Below are positions 22,408 to 30,595 of a DNA stretch of 64,000 nt, one piece after another. Each line of letters starts with the position of its first letter. Within the stretch, counting starts at the first letter, position 1. Where the stretch lies: NCBI RefSeq assembly GCF_039652615.1, contig NZ_JBDJAC010000004.1:62001-126000 (forward strand). The letters run 5' to 3'. A program made the translations under genes and the position numbers. A model generated the notes under the pieces. That model did not search any database. It saw only the letters and a program-made list of their open reading frames with translations, and was not told where the DNA came from. The DNA comes from Fulvimarina sp039652615. GTDB taxonomy: Bacteria > Pseudomonadota > Alphaproteobacteria > Rhizobiales > Rhizobiaceae.

Positions 22408-24131
22408 CAGGCGCTCCGTCTGCCCTGCCGGTCCCAGACCCGGTCGGCAATCATCATTTCGATCAGCAAGCCTTCCCTGAGGCCTCGATCGGCGACGCGC
22501 AAGGCTCTCGCGGGCCAGACCCGGCGTATGCCTTCCAGAATCGCGCATCCCGCCAGCACGAGATCGGCGCGGTCGCTGCCGATGCACGGATTGGCGACGC
22601 GCTCCTCGAAGCTCCATCCGAGGATGCGGTTGACGAGGTCGTCCGCTTCCTGCCGGGTGAGCCAGAGCCCGTCCACCTGCCTGCGGTCGTAACGCTCCAG
22701 ATTGAGATGGATGCCGGCGAGCGTCGTCACGGTGCCGGAGGTTCCAAGGAGATGGAATTTCGGGGTGTCGATCAGCTTGTCGAGACGATGACGGCCGGGA
22801 AAATCCGAGATCATTTCGGTGGTCTCGACGATCATCTTCTCGAACATTTCGGGGGTCACGTTCCGTCCGCCATGGCGTTCGGCCATGGTGACGACGCCGA
22901 TCGGAAGCGAGGTCCAGGCAACGATCCGGCTTGCGAGCTTGCGTGTCGGCCCGTCTCTCAGATCGAGAAGCGCGATCTCGGACGAGCCACCTCCGATATC
23001 AAAGAGAACGGCACCGCGCGTGCTGGGGTCGACCAGTGAACCGCAGCCCGAGACTGCGAGCCGGGCTTCTGCCTCCTGGCTCACGATTTCCAGCTTCAGT
23101 CCGGTGTCGCGCTCAACCCGTTCGAGAAACTCGGCACCGTTCGCGGCTGCGCGGCAGGCTTCGGTCGCAATCAGGCGCATATGCGTGACATTGCGTGCCG
23201 CAAGTTTCTGAGCGCAGACGGAGAGCGCGGAGACCGCCCGGTCCATCGCGTCGCGCGACAGGGAGCCTGTTCGGCCGAGACCTTCGCCGAGGCGGACGAT
23301 ACGCGAGAATGCATCGACGACGCGGAACTGGCCGGGCCGTGTCGGTACGGCCATCAGCAGGCGGCAATTGTTGGTTCCAAGGTCGAGGGCCGCGTAAACG
23401 GGCGGCGGTCCGGCCTGTGTGCGGGCGCCGTTCGCACCGGAATGGCCTGCGACAGGCTTTCTCCCGTCGCCGTTGCGGGTACGAGCAACTTTCTGAGCGG
23501 GGTTTTCATGATCGACAGGTTTCGGATCGCTCTGCTGGCTTGGCGTATTGCCTTGCTTCTCAGTCGAACGCGGTTTGCGGCGGCGGATCTTGCGCATGCC
23601 CCGCTGGTTGGGCTCGTTCTTCTTCGCCCGCTGCTCCGGTGCTTGTTCGTGTGCGCTCGGATTGCCTGCTGTCTTCGCTGTCTCGCCGGTCTTCTTGTCT
23701 GCTGCCGCCTGTTTTCTGGCCGAGGCGCGCTTGCGCTGACGTCGTTTCTGGCGCTTGGACAGCCGTGCTGCCTCAGTACCATGGGCATCGTCGTTCGACG
23801 ATTCCTCTGCCGCAGACCGCTTGTCGTTGTGGCGATTGATCGGTTTCTCTCCGGACGCGGAGCCGACTGACTGAGAATCAGCGCCTCGCTTTCCATCGAG
23901 CGATGTGGCCAAACCACTCCCGTCCGGATGCGGCTGAGCATGAGCCGACCACCCGTCTGGCGTCGAGTTTCGCCGACGGTCGGAATCGTCTTGCCGAGGC
24001 GGAGTGCGCGGATGATCGCGCTCTTCCGCTCCGGTTTGCTTCGTATACGGGCCGAAGGAAGGCTTCGCGTCCCGTTTCGATTTCACATGTGACGATCGAC
24101 TGTGGCGGTTCCCTTCCTTCCCGCTATCCAA
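22407..24131 (-). CDS. Ppx/GppA phosphatase with long disordered basic N-terminal extension
   Basis: A 574-residue protein. The Ppx/GppA domain begins only at about residue 246 (YAALDLGTNNCRLLM) and includes DIGGGSSEIALLD, the two phosphate loops of the ASKHA fold. It hydrolyses polyphosphate or pppGpp; which one cannot be told. The first 245 residues are low-complexity and rich in Lys, Arg, Ser, Gln and Pro, with a basic core at 124-140. The start is TTG at 24131 with GGAGAG five bases upstream. Met179 is an internal alternative that would still leave a 67-residue tail. The gene is coupled to rlmE by a 1-bp overlap. The extension is unusually long for the family. Confidence 0.85.
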   Translation of the reverse strand: MDSGKEGNRHSRSSHVKSKRDAKPSFGPYTKQTGAEERDHPRTPPRQDDSDRRRNSTPDGWSAHAQPHPDGSGLATSLDGKRGADSQSVGSASGEKPINRHNDKRSAAEESSNDDAHGTEAARLSKRQKRRQRKRASARKQAAADKKTGETAKTAGNPSAHEQAPEQRAKKNEPNQRGMRKIRRRKPRSTEKQGNTPSQQSDPKPVDHENPAQKVARTRNGDGRKPVAGHSGANGARTQAGPPPVYAALDLGTNNCRLLMAVPTRPGQFRVVDAFSRIVRLGEGLGRTGSLSRDAMDRAVSALSVCAQKLAARNVTHMRLIATEACRAAANGAEFLERVERDTGLKLEIVSQEAEARLAVSGCGSLVDPSTRGAVLFDIGGGSSEIALLDLRDGPTRKLASRIVAWTSLPIGVVTMAERHGGRNVTPEMFEKMIVETTEMISDFPGRHRLDKLIDTPKFHLLGTSGTVTTLAGIHLNLERYDRRQVDGLWLTRQEADDLVNRILGWSFEERVANPCIGSDRADLVLAGCAILEGIRRVWPARALRVADRGLREGLLIEMMIADRVWDRQGRRSA

Positions 24132-24391
24132 CTGTTCTCTCCGGCGTCATCTCCGACAATGCCGGAGGGCGCCTCAACTGTTCTTGTGTCGCCTTCGAGT
24201 GTATCAAGCCATGGCCGCGAAACAAGGCCGGGTGATCAGCGTCCGGTAAGCCTTGCCGCAAGAGCCTTCGATATGGCCGAAGACAGTGTCTCGGATGCGG
24301 CCGGACGCAATGATCAGAAATGTTTCCGCGCGTCGTGCAGGTGTCATGCGAAAAGGTTTGAACCTTGCCGTCGTTTCTTGCGCGAGCCAGA

Positions 24392-24880
24392 TCAGGCGAT
24401 CGGCACAGCGCCCCGTTCGACGCCGTCCGCCGGGATGATCGGTTCCGTCGTCATGTTCTGACGGACGTGAGCGAGGAGCCGTTCGATTTCCTCGCGTTCG
24501 CCTTTGGTAAGCCCGCGTGTGACGCGATCGTAGACTGCGGTCGCGATCGGCCGTGCACTGGTAAAGACAGCGCCTGCCTGTTCCGTGGTATTGATGACCT
24601 TGGCGCGCCGATCGTGCGGGTCCGGCGAGCGCTTCACCAGTCCTCGCGTTTCGAGTCGATCCAGATAGGCCGAAAGTGTCATCGGCTCGACACCCATCCG
24701 CTCGGCCAGCACAGCTTGACGGCTGCCCTCGTGCCGCGCCACATGAGACAGGGCGCGGATCTCTCCAGGCGTCAGATCGAGGCCTGCTTCGATGACCGCT
24801 TTTTCCAGCTGCTGCCTGAAGAGTCGCGCGACGTCCGTCAGGAGAAAGCTCAGGGTGTTTCCGGCATCGTTACTAGGCAT
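24392..24880 (-). CDS. MarR family transcriptional regulator
   Basis: A 162-residue winged-helix regulator. LTPGEIRALSHVARHEGSRQ leads into the HTH (AVLAERMGVEPMTLSAYLDR), and the wing reads RSPDPHDRRAKVI, the most typical MarR motif. It diverges from the M3 peptidase gene across a 159-bp region. Upstream, 24132-24391 (the ppx side) holds nothing I recognise. MarR proteins often repress a divergent gene and respond to phenolic or oxidant ligands; the peptidase may be a target, but this is inference. Confidence 0.9.
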   Translation of the reverse strand: MPSNDAGNTLSFLLTDVARLFRQQLEKAVIEAGLDLTPGEIRALSHVARHEGSRQAVLAERMGVEPMTLSAYLDRLETRGLVKRSPDPHDRRAKVINTTEQAGAVFTSARPIATAVYDRVTRGLTKGEREEIERLLAHVRQNMTTEPIIPADGVERGAVPIA

Positions 24881-25039
24881 TGAATTCTCAAGTCGGTAGG
24901 GCGGCGCTGGGCCGACGGGACGGTTAACAAAAGCAGTACCAACTGACTTTTTGCCTGTGAAGTCTGTTTCCAACGTTAAGGTTAGAAAATGCGGGGGCGC
25001 TAATCCAGTGTCTTTTCCGTAAGGGAGCGAAATACACCA

Positions 25040-27106
25040 ATGAGTGGAGGTAATGCCTTGAGTCTGAGCGATATGAAGCAGGAAGCAGAGCAGCTCCGGG
25101 ATCTTCTCGTGCTGACGCAATCGCGAAACGCGGAACGATTTGAAGACGCTTTTAACGCCGCGATCAAAGCGCATTCCGAAGAAGTTGCTGCCATCGTCGC
25201 CGCGCCGGACACGCCAGGGTTCTCAAATACAATCAAGGCCCTGGAGGAATCCGGTACTGCGCTGTCAGAAATCTCCCGCGCATTTGCCGTCGTTGCGGGA
25301 GCGTCTACCACTGCCGATATTCAGGCGCTGGAACGCTCGATCTATCCTCGGTTGTCACGCCATCTCTCCGCGATCTCCCTGAATCCTGAGCTTTTCGCCC
25401 GCGTGGAAGAAGTGGCGGCTGATGAAAGTGCATTGAATCAGGTCTCGCCGCAAGCGCGGCGTCTCACGGAGCGGGTCTACAAGCGGATGGCGCGCTCGGG
25501 AGCAAGGCTTGAGGATGCGCAGCGCAAACGTCTCGCCGATATCGAAGCAAGGCTCTCCGAACTCTTCACCGCTTTCGCGCAGAACGTCCTCAAGGACGAG
25601 AACGACTGGTTCCTCGAGCTGACGGAAGACGATCTTGCCGGCCTGCGGGCCTGGCTTGTCTCGTCCCTTCGAAGCGCCGGCTCGGATCGCGATAAGGACG
25701 GGCCGGTCCTCACCTTGTCGCGCTCGCTGATCGTGCCGTTTCTTCAGCAGAGCGAACGGGCGGACCTGCGCGCGACGGCGTTCGACGCCTGGACGAAGCG
25801 CGGCGAGAACGAGGGCCCGTCGGACAACCGCCCCATCATGGCCGAGATACTCAACCTTCGCGACGAAAAGGCGCGGCTCCTCGGTTTCGAGACTTACGCC
25901 GCCTTCAAGCTCGACGACCAGATGGCCAAGTCGCCAGACCGGGTTCGCGATCTGTTGATGCGGGTCTGGGAGCCGGCACGGGCCCGCGCCGAGGCCGATG
26001 CCCAGATCCTGCAGGCAATCGCCCGTGAGGAGGGGACCAACCGCCCGCTCGCTCCCTCGGACTGGCGTTACTATGCCGAAAAGCGCCGCAGGGCCGAGCT
26101 CGATTTCGACGAGACGGCGCTGAAGCCGTATTTCTCGCTGGACCGGATGATCGCCGCCAGCTTCGATGTCGCGAACCGTCTGTTCGGCCTCGTCTTCGAG
26201 CCGATGGAGGACATGCCGGCCTGGCATCCGGACGTTCGTGCCTGGAAGGTGCTTCGCGCCGATGGAGCGCTGCAGGGTGTTTTCCTCGGCGATTATTTCG
26301 CGCGGTCCGGCAAGCGGTCCGGCGCCTGGATGAGTGTCTTGCGCTCCCAGCACAAGATGGGTGTGGGTGAGACGCCGGTCGTCTACAATGTGTGCAATTT
26401 TTCCAAGCCGGCGGCGGGCGAACCGGCGTTGTTGTCGCTGACGGATGCGACGACGCTCTTCCACGAGTTCGGCCATGCCCTGCACGGGCTCCTGTCCGAT
26501 GTTGAATATCCAAGCCTTTCCGGAACGTCTGTCGCGCGCGATTTCGTCGAACTGCCCTCCCAGCTGTTCGAGCACTGGCTGACCGTTCCGGAAATCCTCG
26601 ATCGGCACGCGACGCATATCGAGACGGGCGAGCCGATGCCGCGCGAACTCGTCGGCAAGCTGCTTGCGGCACGCACTCTCGATGCGGGCTTCGATACCGT
26701 GGAATACGCCGCCTCGGCCATCGTCGATCTCGATCTTCACGAAAAGGCGGGCGAGGATCCGAAGCCGCTCGAGACCGAGCGCGAGACTTTGCGCGAGCTC
26801 GGCATGCCCGAGGCAATCGTGATGCGACACCGGACACCGCATTTCGCCCATGTGTTTTCGGGTGAAGGCTATTCGGCAGGCTATTACAGCTATCTCTGGT
26901 CAGAGGTGCTGGATTCGGACGCCTTCGAAGCCTTCGGTGAGGCCGGCGACCCGTTCCATGCCGAGACCGCCGAGCGGCTTCTGCGCCATGTCTATTCGGC
27001 TGGCGACAGCGCGGATGCGGACGATCTCTACCGCAGCTTCCGCGGCCGCGAACCCGATCCTGCGGCATTGATGCGCAAGCGGGGTTTTGCGGAAAAGATC
27101 GCCTGA
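25040..27106 (+). CDS. M3 family metallopeptidase (peptidyl-dipeptidase Dcp / oligopeptidase A type)
   Basis: A 688-residue cytoplasmic zinc peptidase. The zinc motif HEFGHALHG begins at residue 475, within DATTLFHEFGHALHGLLSD. The C-terminal FSGEGYSAGYYSYLWSEVLD is the M3 signature around the substrate tyrosines. There is no signal peptide. It degrades short peptides, either releasing dipeptides (Dcp) or cleaving internally (OpdA); sequence alone does not decide, though the close of the catalytic domain resembles Dcp. The start ATG at 25040 has an AGGGAG site. It is divergent from marR and followed by a non-functional fragment. Confidence 0.93.
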   Translation: MSGGNALSLSDMKQEAEQLRDLLVLTQSRNAERFEDAFNAAIKAHSEEVAAIVAAPDTPGFSNTIKALEESGTALSEISRAFAVVAGASTTADIQALERSIYPRLSRHLSAISLNPELFARVEEVAADESALNQVSPQARRLTERVYKRMARSGARLEDAQRKRLADIEARLSELFTAFAQNVLKDENDWFLELTEDDLAGLRAWLVSSLRSAGSDRDKDGPVLTLSRSLIVPFLQQSERADLRATAFDAWTKRGENEGPSDNRPIMAEILNLRDEKARLLGFETYAAFKLDDQMAKSPDRVRDLLMRVWEPARARAEADAQILQAIAREEGTNRPLAPSDWRYYAEKRRRAELDFDETALKPYFSLDRMIAASFDVANRLFGLVFEPMEDMPAWHPDVRAWKVLRADGALQGVFLGDYFARSGKRSGAWMSVLRSQHKMGVGETPVVYNVCNFSKPAAGEPALLSLTDATTLFHEFGHALHGLLSDVEYPSLSGTSVARDFVELPSQLFEHWLTVPEILDRHATHIETGEPMPRELVGKLLAARTLDAGFDTVEYAASAIVDLDLHEKAGEDPKPLETERETLRELGMPEAIVMRHRTPHFAHVFSGEGYSAGYYSYLWSEVLDSDAFEAFGEAGDPFHAETAERLLRHVYSAGDSADADDLYRSFRGREPDPAALMRKRGFAEKIA

Positions 27107-27149
27107 TAAGAAATCCTTTTGATCGATCCGCGATCATGGATTTCCAGGG

Positions 27150-27173
27150 CGTGTCTCGCTCGCGCGAGACACG
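27150..27173. repeat. 10-bp perfect hairpin after the M3 peptidase gene
   Basis: CGTGTCTCGC and GCGAGACACG form a perfect 10-bp stem around a TCGC loop. No T-run follows on either strand, so it is not a classical terminator. It lies between the peptidase and the chimeric fragment, at the side of a likely deletion. Confidence 0.6.
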
Positions 27174-27212
27174 CGAAGCGGGCCGACGAAACGCCCGGTT
27201 GAGACGCGATAG

Positions 27213-27977
27213 ATGTTCGATTGTCTCGGCTCTGCCGCGCTCCGCTGGCTCGAAGGCGGACGGGATGTCGTGCGCGCGCTCTCCCGCGAAGCCGAAATCC
27301 TCGTCGAGAATTTCCGGGTCGGGCGGATGGAGGAGTGGGGGCTCGGCTATGAGGCGCTCAAGGCGATCAATCCGCGCTTGATCATGGTTCGCGTGACAGG
27401 GTTCGGCCAGAACGTTACCCAATCGCTCGACCAGCTGCGCGCCATCGTGTCCGAGACGGGCAGGAAGGGCGCGGGCCTTCGCGTCGATCTCGCCACCGCC
27501 TTCGACTGCCCCATAGACGGAACTGTGCCGCTCGATGATGTGCGCAGGGTCTTCGCCGAGGCGTTGAGAATAGCGCCGAAGGCCGAGTTCGCCCTCTGCA
27601 ATACGACCGGGAGGGCCGATCCGATGACGGTTGCAAAGCGCTTTAGATCGGTAATGACTGATGCGTCCGACGAGATCGTCTGGGCCTTTCATGGCCACGA
27701 CACATTCTGGATGGGCGTTGCCAACGCGCTCTATGCCTTTGATGCCGGCGTCACGATCATCGAGGGCGCGGCGGCCGGGCCGGGCGGCTGTCCATTCGCG
27801 CCGGGGACGACCGGCAACACGGCAACCGAGGACCTGCAGTTTGCCTTCGAACAGGGCGGCATCAGCACCGGCATCGACCGCCGGAAACTGCTGGAAGTGG
27901 CCGATCGTATCGCCGCTCTTCCCCGCGGCAAGACTGCCATCCATCCGAGGATCGTGCCCCGCGAGCGGACCGTCTGA
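27213..27977 (+). pseudogene. In-frame chimera of a CaiB-type CoA-transferase fragment and a hydroxymethylglutaryl-CoA lyase fragment
   Basis: A 254-codon frame made of two unrelated parts. Residues ~15-70 (EILVENFRVGRM, GLGYEALKAINPRL, VTGFGQ) are a short internal piece of family III (CaiB/BaiF) CoA-transferase. From about residue 72 (QSLDQLRAIVSETGRKGAGL) to the end is the C-terminal two-thirds of an HMG-CoA-lyase-like TIM barrel. It includes WAFHGHDTFWMGVANALYAF and GGCPFAPGTTGNTATEDLQF, which keeps the catalytic Cys loop. The CoA-transferase lacks its start and most of its body. The lyase lacks its first strands with the catalytic Arg-Asp and a metal ligand. No ribosome site precedes the ATG. 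A deletion joining two adjacent genes explains it best, so it is probably not functional. Confidence 0.75.
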
Positions 27978-28098
27978 TCGTCTCTGATTTCGTCTCAAGG
28001 ACGCTTTGCGCTGCAGCGTGCAAGAGCACCGATGATCGGATAAGCCTCGCTTTCTCTCCACTTCGTTCAAGTGGATTTCGGGGTTAAGGGCGAGGTGG

Positions 28099-29058
28099 TT
28101 GACGGGCATGGCCGATGGAGAAGCAAGCGACGCGCTGAGGTCGGACAAAAATCTTAAAGCTGGGCCCGCATGGGTCGCCGTCGATTGGGGCACCACCCAT
28201 CTCCGCCTCTGGTTGATGGGAACGGATCAAGAGATCCTCGATCACCGCACCTCCGATCGTGGCATGGGCTCACTGCAACGACATGAATTCGAACCTCTCC
28301 TCAGAGACCTCCTCGCGGATGCGATGCCTGGGTCCGGGTCGCTTCCCGTCGTTTGCTGCGGCATGGTTGGCGCGCGGCAGGGTTGGGCCGAGGCGCCCTA
28401 TGTCGCCTGTCCGTGCAGTCCCTCTGCCATCGATCGCGCCGTTGAGATCGAGGCTGCCAATGGTCGGCTCTCCGTGTTCATCCTGCCCGGCGTCAAGCAG
28501 CTCGATCCGCCGGACGTGATGCGCGGCGAGGAGACCCAGATCGCCGGCCTGCTCGCCCATTCGCCAGATTTTTCCGGAGCCGTCTGCCTGCCCGGCACCC
28601 ATTCCAAATGGGCGAATATCGAAGGCGGGCGGATCGAGACCTTCCGCACCTTCATGACCGGCGAACTCTTCGCGCTTCTTTCCGGACAGTCGATCCTGCG
28701 CCATTCCGTTGGCGGCGAGGAGCTGGACGAGGCCGCGTTCTCCAGGGCTGTGACGGATGCGCTCGAAAACCCCGCCACCCTTACGGGCGAACTCTTTTCG
28801 ATCCGTGCCGCGACGCTGCTGAGCGACTGCGCCCCGCCCGTTTCTCGCGCGCGGCTGTCCGGCCTGCTGATTGGTGCCGAAATCGCCGGCGCTCGCGCGT
28901 TCTGGGCCGATCAGGAAACGATCGTCATCGGCGAAAGCGCTTTGTCCAAGGCCTATCTCAACGCTCTTTCTATTGCTGAGGCCGAGGCGCGAACCATGCC
29001 GGGCGACGGCCTGACCCTTTCCGGCCTCACCGCCGCATTCCGAAATCTGAAAATTTGA
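28099..29058 (+). CDS. dgoK: 2-dehydro-3-deoxygalactonokinase
   Basis: A 319-residue ASKHA-fold sugar kinase that phosphorylates 2-keto-3-deoxygalactonate. WVAVDWGTTHLRLWLM is the DgoK phosphate-1 loop, LPGTHSKWANIEGGRIETF is highly conserved, and GLLIGAEIAGARAF lies near the end. Either TTG at 28099 or ATG at 28108 could start it; the purine tract AAGGGCGAGG serves both. A 7-bp inverted repeat (28057-28075) lies just upstream. It ends 10 bp before dgoA, so the two act together on the last steps of the De Ley-Doudoroff galactose pathway. Confidence 0.92.
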   Translation: MTGMADGEASDALRSDKNLKAGPAWVAVDWGTTHLRLWLMGTDQEILDHRTSDRGMGSLQRHEFEPLLRDLLADAMPGSGSLPVVCCGMVGARQGWAEAPYVACPCSPSAIDRAVEIEAANGRLSVFILPGVKQLDPPDVMRGEETQIAGLLAHSPDFSGAVCLPGTHSKWANIEGGRIETFRTFMTGELFALLSGQSILRHSVGGEELDEAAFSRAVTDALENPATLTGELFSIRAATLLSDCAPPVSRARLSGLLIGAEIAGARAFWADQETIVIGESALSKAYLNALSIAEAEARTMPGDGLTLSGLTAAFRNLKI

Positions 29059-29068
29059 GGCTCGACCC

Positions 29069-29677
29069 ATGAACAGGGAAATCATCGCCATTTTGCGCGG
29101 TATCCAGCCGGACGAGGCCGAGGCCGTGCTCGACGTTCTCGTCGAGGTCGGCATCACCAAGATCGAGGTGCCGCTCAATTCGCCCGATCCGTTCAAGAGC
29201 ATCGCGAAAATGGTCTCGAGGGCCGGTGACACGGCGATCATCGGTGCCGGAACCGTGCTCGATGTGGAGGCAGTCGCTGAGCTGAAAGCAATCGGCGCGA
29301 AGATGGTCGTGTCGCCGGACGCATTTCCGGATGTGATTCGCGCGACCAAGATGGCCGGCCTACTCTCTTATCCGGGGGTCTTTACCGCGAGCGAATCGTT
29401 TTCCGCCCTGCGCGCCGGCGCCGATGGTTTGAAATTCTTTCCCGCCTTCAAGCTGGGAACGGACGGCTTTGCGGCACTTTCCGCCGTCCTTCCGAAAGGC
29501 ACGAAGACCTACGCAGTCGGCGGCGTCGGGCCGGCGGATTTCAAGGCCTGGCGCGATGTCGGCATCGCCGGTTTCGGCATGGGAACCGGCATCTACAAGC
29601 CCGGCATGAGCGCTTCGGATGTTTCCGCAAGGGCGAAGGAGATCGTCGCGGCCTACGACGCCGCATACGCACAATAA
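29069..29677 (+). CDS. dgoA: 2-dehydro-3-deoxy-6-phosphogalactonate aldolase
   Basis: A 202-residue class I aldolase of the KDPG/KHG family that splits KDPGal into pyruvate and glyceraldehyde-3-phosphate. IIAILRGIQPDEAEAVLDVL, KIEVPLNSPDPFKSI and GAGTVLDVEAV are diagnostic of DgoA rather than Eda. The Schiff-base lysine region is ADGLKFFPAFKLG. GAGG precedes the ATG. It follows dgoK by 10 bp. Complete and of normal length. Confidence 0.94.
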   Translation: MNREIIAILRGIQPDEAEAVLDVLVEVGITKIEVPLNSPDPFKSIAKMVSRAGDTAIIGAGTVLDVEAVAELKAIGAKMVVSPDAFPDVIRATKMAGLLSYPGVFTASESFSALRAGADGLKFFPAFKLGTDGFAALSAVLPKGTKTYAVGGVGPADFKAWRDVGIAGFGMGTGIYKPGMSASDVSARAKEIVAAYDAAYAQ

Positions 29678-29734
29678 TCATACAAATAGGCTGACAAGCC
29701 TGATCCGACCTCTTGAAACGGCTCTCGTCTTCTG

Positions 29735-29751
29735 CAATGGTATGACGATTG
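29735..29751. promoter_or_regulatory. Candidate GntR/FadR-type operator upstream of gntR
   Basis: CAATGGTATGACGATTG is a 17-bp imperfect palindrome (six of eight pairs) centred on T. It lies 25 bp before the regulator start, where autoregulation would be expected. Its size and alternating purine/pyrimidine core suit FCD-type GntR sites. No second copy was confirmed. Confidence 0.4.
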
Positions 29752-29775
29752 AATTCGGGTGGGAGGCTCGTTTCC

Positions 29776-30570
29776 ATGTCGAGCATCGCTCGCAAGACAA
29801 GCAGGACGGCGGACCTCGCTGGCGAATATGGTCGGCGCATAACCGCCGGGGTTCTCAAGCCGGGCGATCACCTGCCGGTCGAGGCGCAACTTGCGACCGA
29901 GTGGGGTGTGTCGCGCACGGTCGTCCGCGAGGCCATGCGGCTTCTTGCGGCCAAGGGACTTTTGCGCGTGGGGCCCAAAGTGGGCACGCGCGTCCTCCCC
30001 TTCGAAGAATGGAACATGCTCGATGCCGACGTCATGGCCTGGCACCTCCTGGCCGACGAGCGGCGCACCTTCGTCGAGGCCCTCTATGAAATGCGGCTCA
30101 TCAACGAGCCTGCCGCAGCCCGTGCTGCTGCGGCTCGAATCAGTTCTACGGATAAGGCCCGGCTCGGCGAGGCTCTCGACGCGATGGGGCGTTACCCGCG
30201 CGGCTCCGACGAGCTGATCGCCGCCGATCTCGCCTTTCATCGTATCATTCTGGAAGCGACGGGTAACCCGATCCTGCGCTCGCTCGGTGCGATGATCGAG
30301 AAGAGCCTGTCGATCTCGTTCTCGCTTTCCTGGCGGCAGAACCCGCAGGAGGAGACCCTGCGCCAGCACAAGCGCGTCTTTGATGCGATCATCGCCGGGG
30401 ACGGCGAAGCGGCCGAGCTCTTCATGCGTCGCCTGATCGAAAGCGCTTTCGACGACGTGACGACCGCGCTCTACGCGGAACACCAGAACCACGCGGCCAC
30501 GCGTGAGGTCCGCACGGATCTCACGCGATCCGGTGAAAAACCCGCATTCGCCCCGGCGGCGGGTGCATGA
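29776..30570 (+). CDS. GntR family regulator, FadR (FCD) subfamily
   Basis: A 264-residue regulator. The N-terminal winged helix contains GVLKPGDHLPVEAQLATEWG and VSRTVVREAMRLLAAKGLL, the GntR recognition helix. The all-helical FCD effector domain includes ALYEMRLINEPAAARAAAA and AADLAFHRIILEATGNPI, with its metal/ligand Asp and His residues. The start at 29776 has a GGGAGG site; the longer TTG start adds nine untypical residues. It lies between dgoA and the ChvE-type transport genes, so it probably controls both arms in response to a galactose or arabinose intermediate. Confidence 0.92.
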   Translation: MSSIARKTSRTADLAGEYGRRITAGVLKPGDHLPVEAQLATEWGVSRTVVREAMRLLAAKGLLRVGPKVGTRVLPFEEWNMLDADVMAWHLLADERRTFVEALYEMRLINEPAAARAAAARISSTDKARLGEALDAMGRYPRGSDELIAADLAFHRIILEATGNPILRSLGAMIEKSLSISFSLSWRQNPQEETLRQHKRVFDAIIAGDGEAAELFMRRLIESAFDDVTTALYAEHQNHAATREVRTDLTRSGEKPAFAPAAGA

Positions 30571-30595
30571 CTGTTCATCAATGGGAGGAAATTCG

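Noticed and set aside
25905..28196. 763-codon minus-strand open frame across the M3 peptidase and the chimera
   Set aside because: It is a shadow of GC-rich coding DNA on the other strand. It has no domain and spans two unrelated plus-strand genes.
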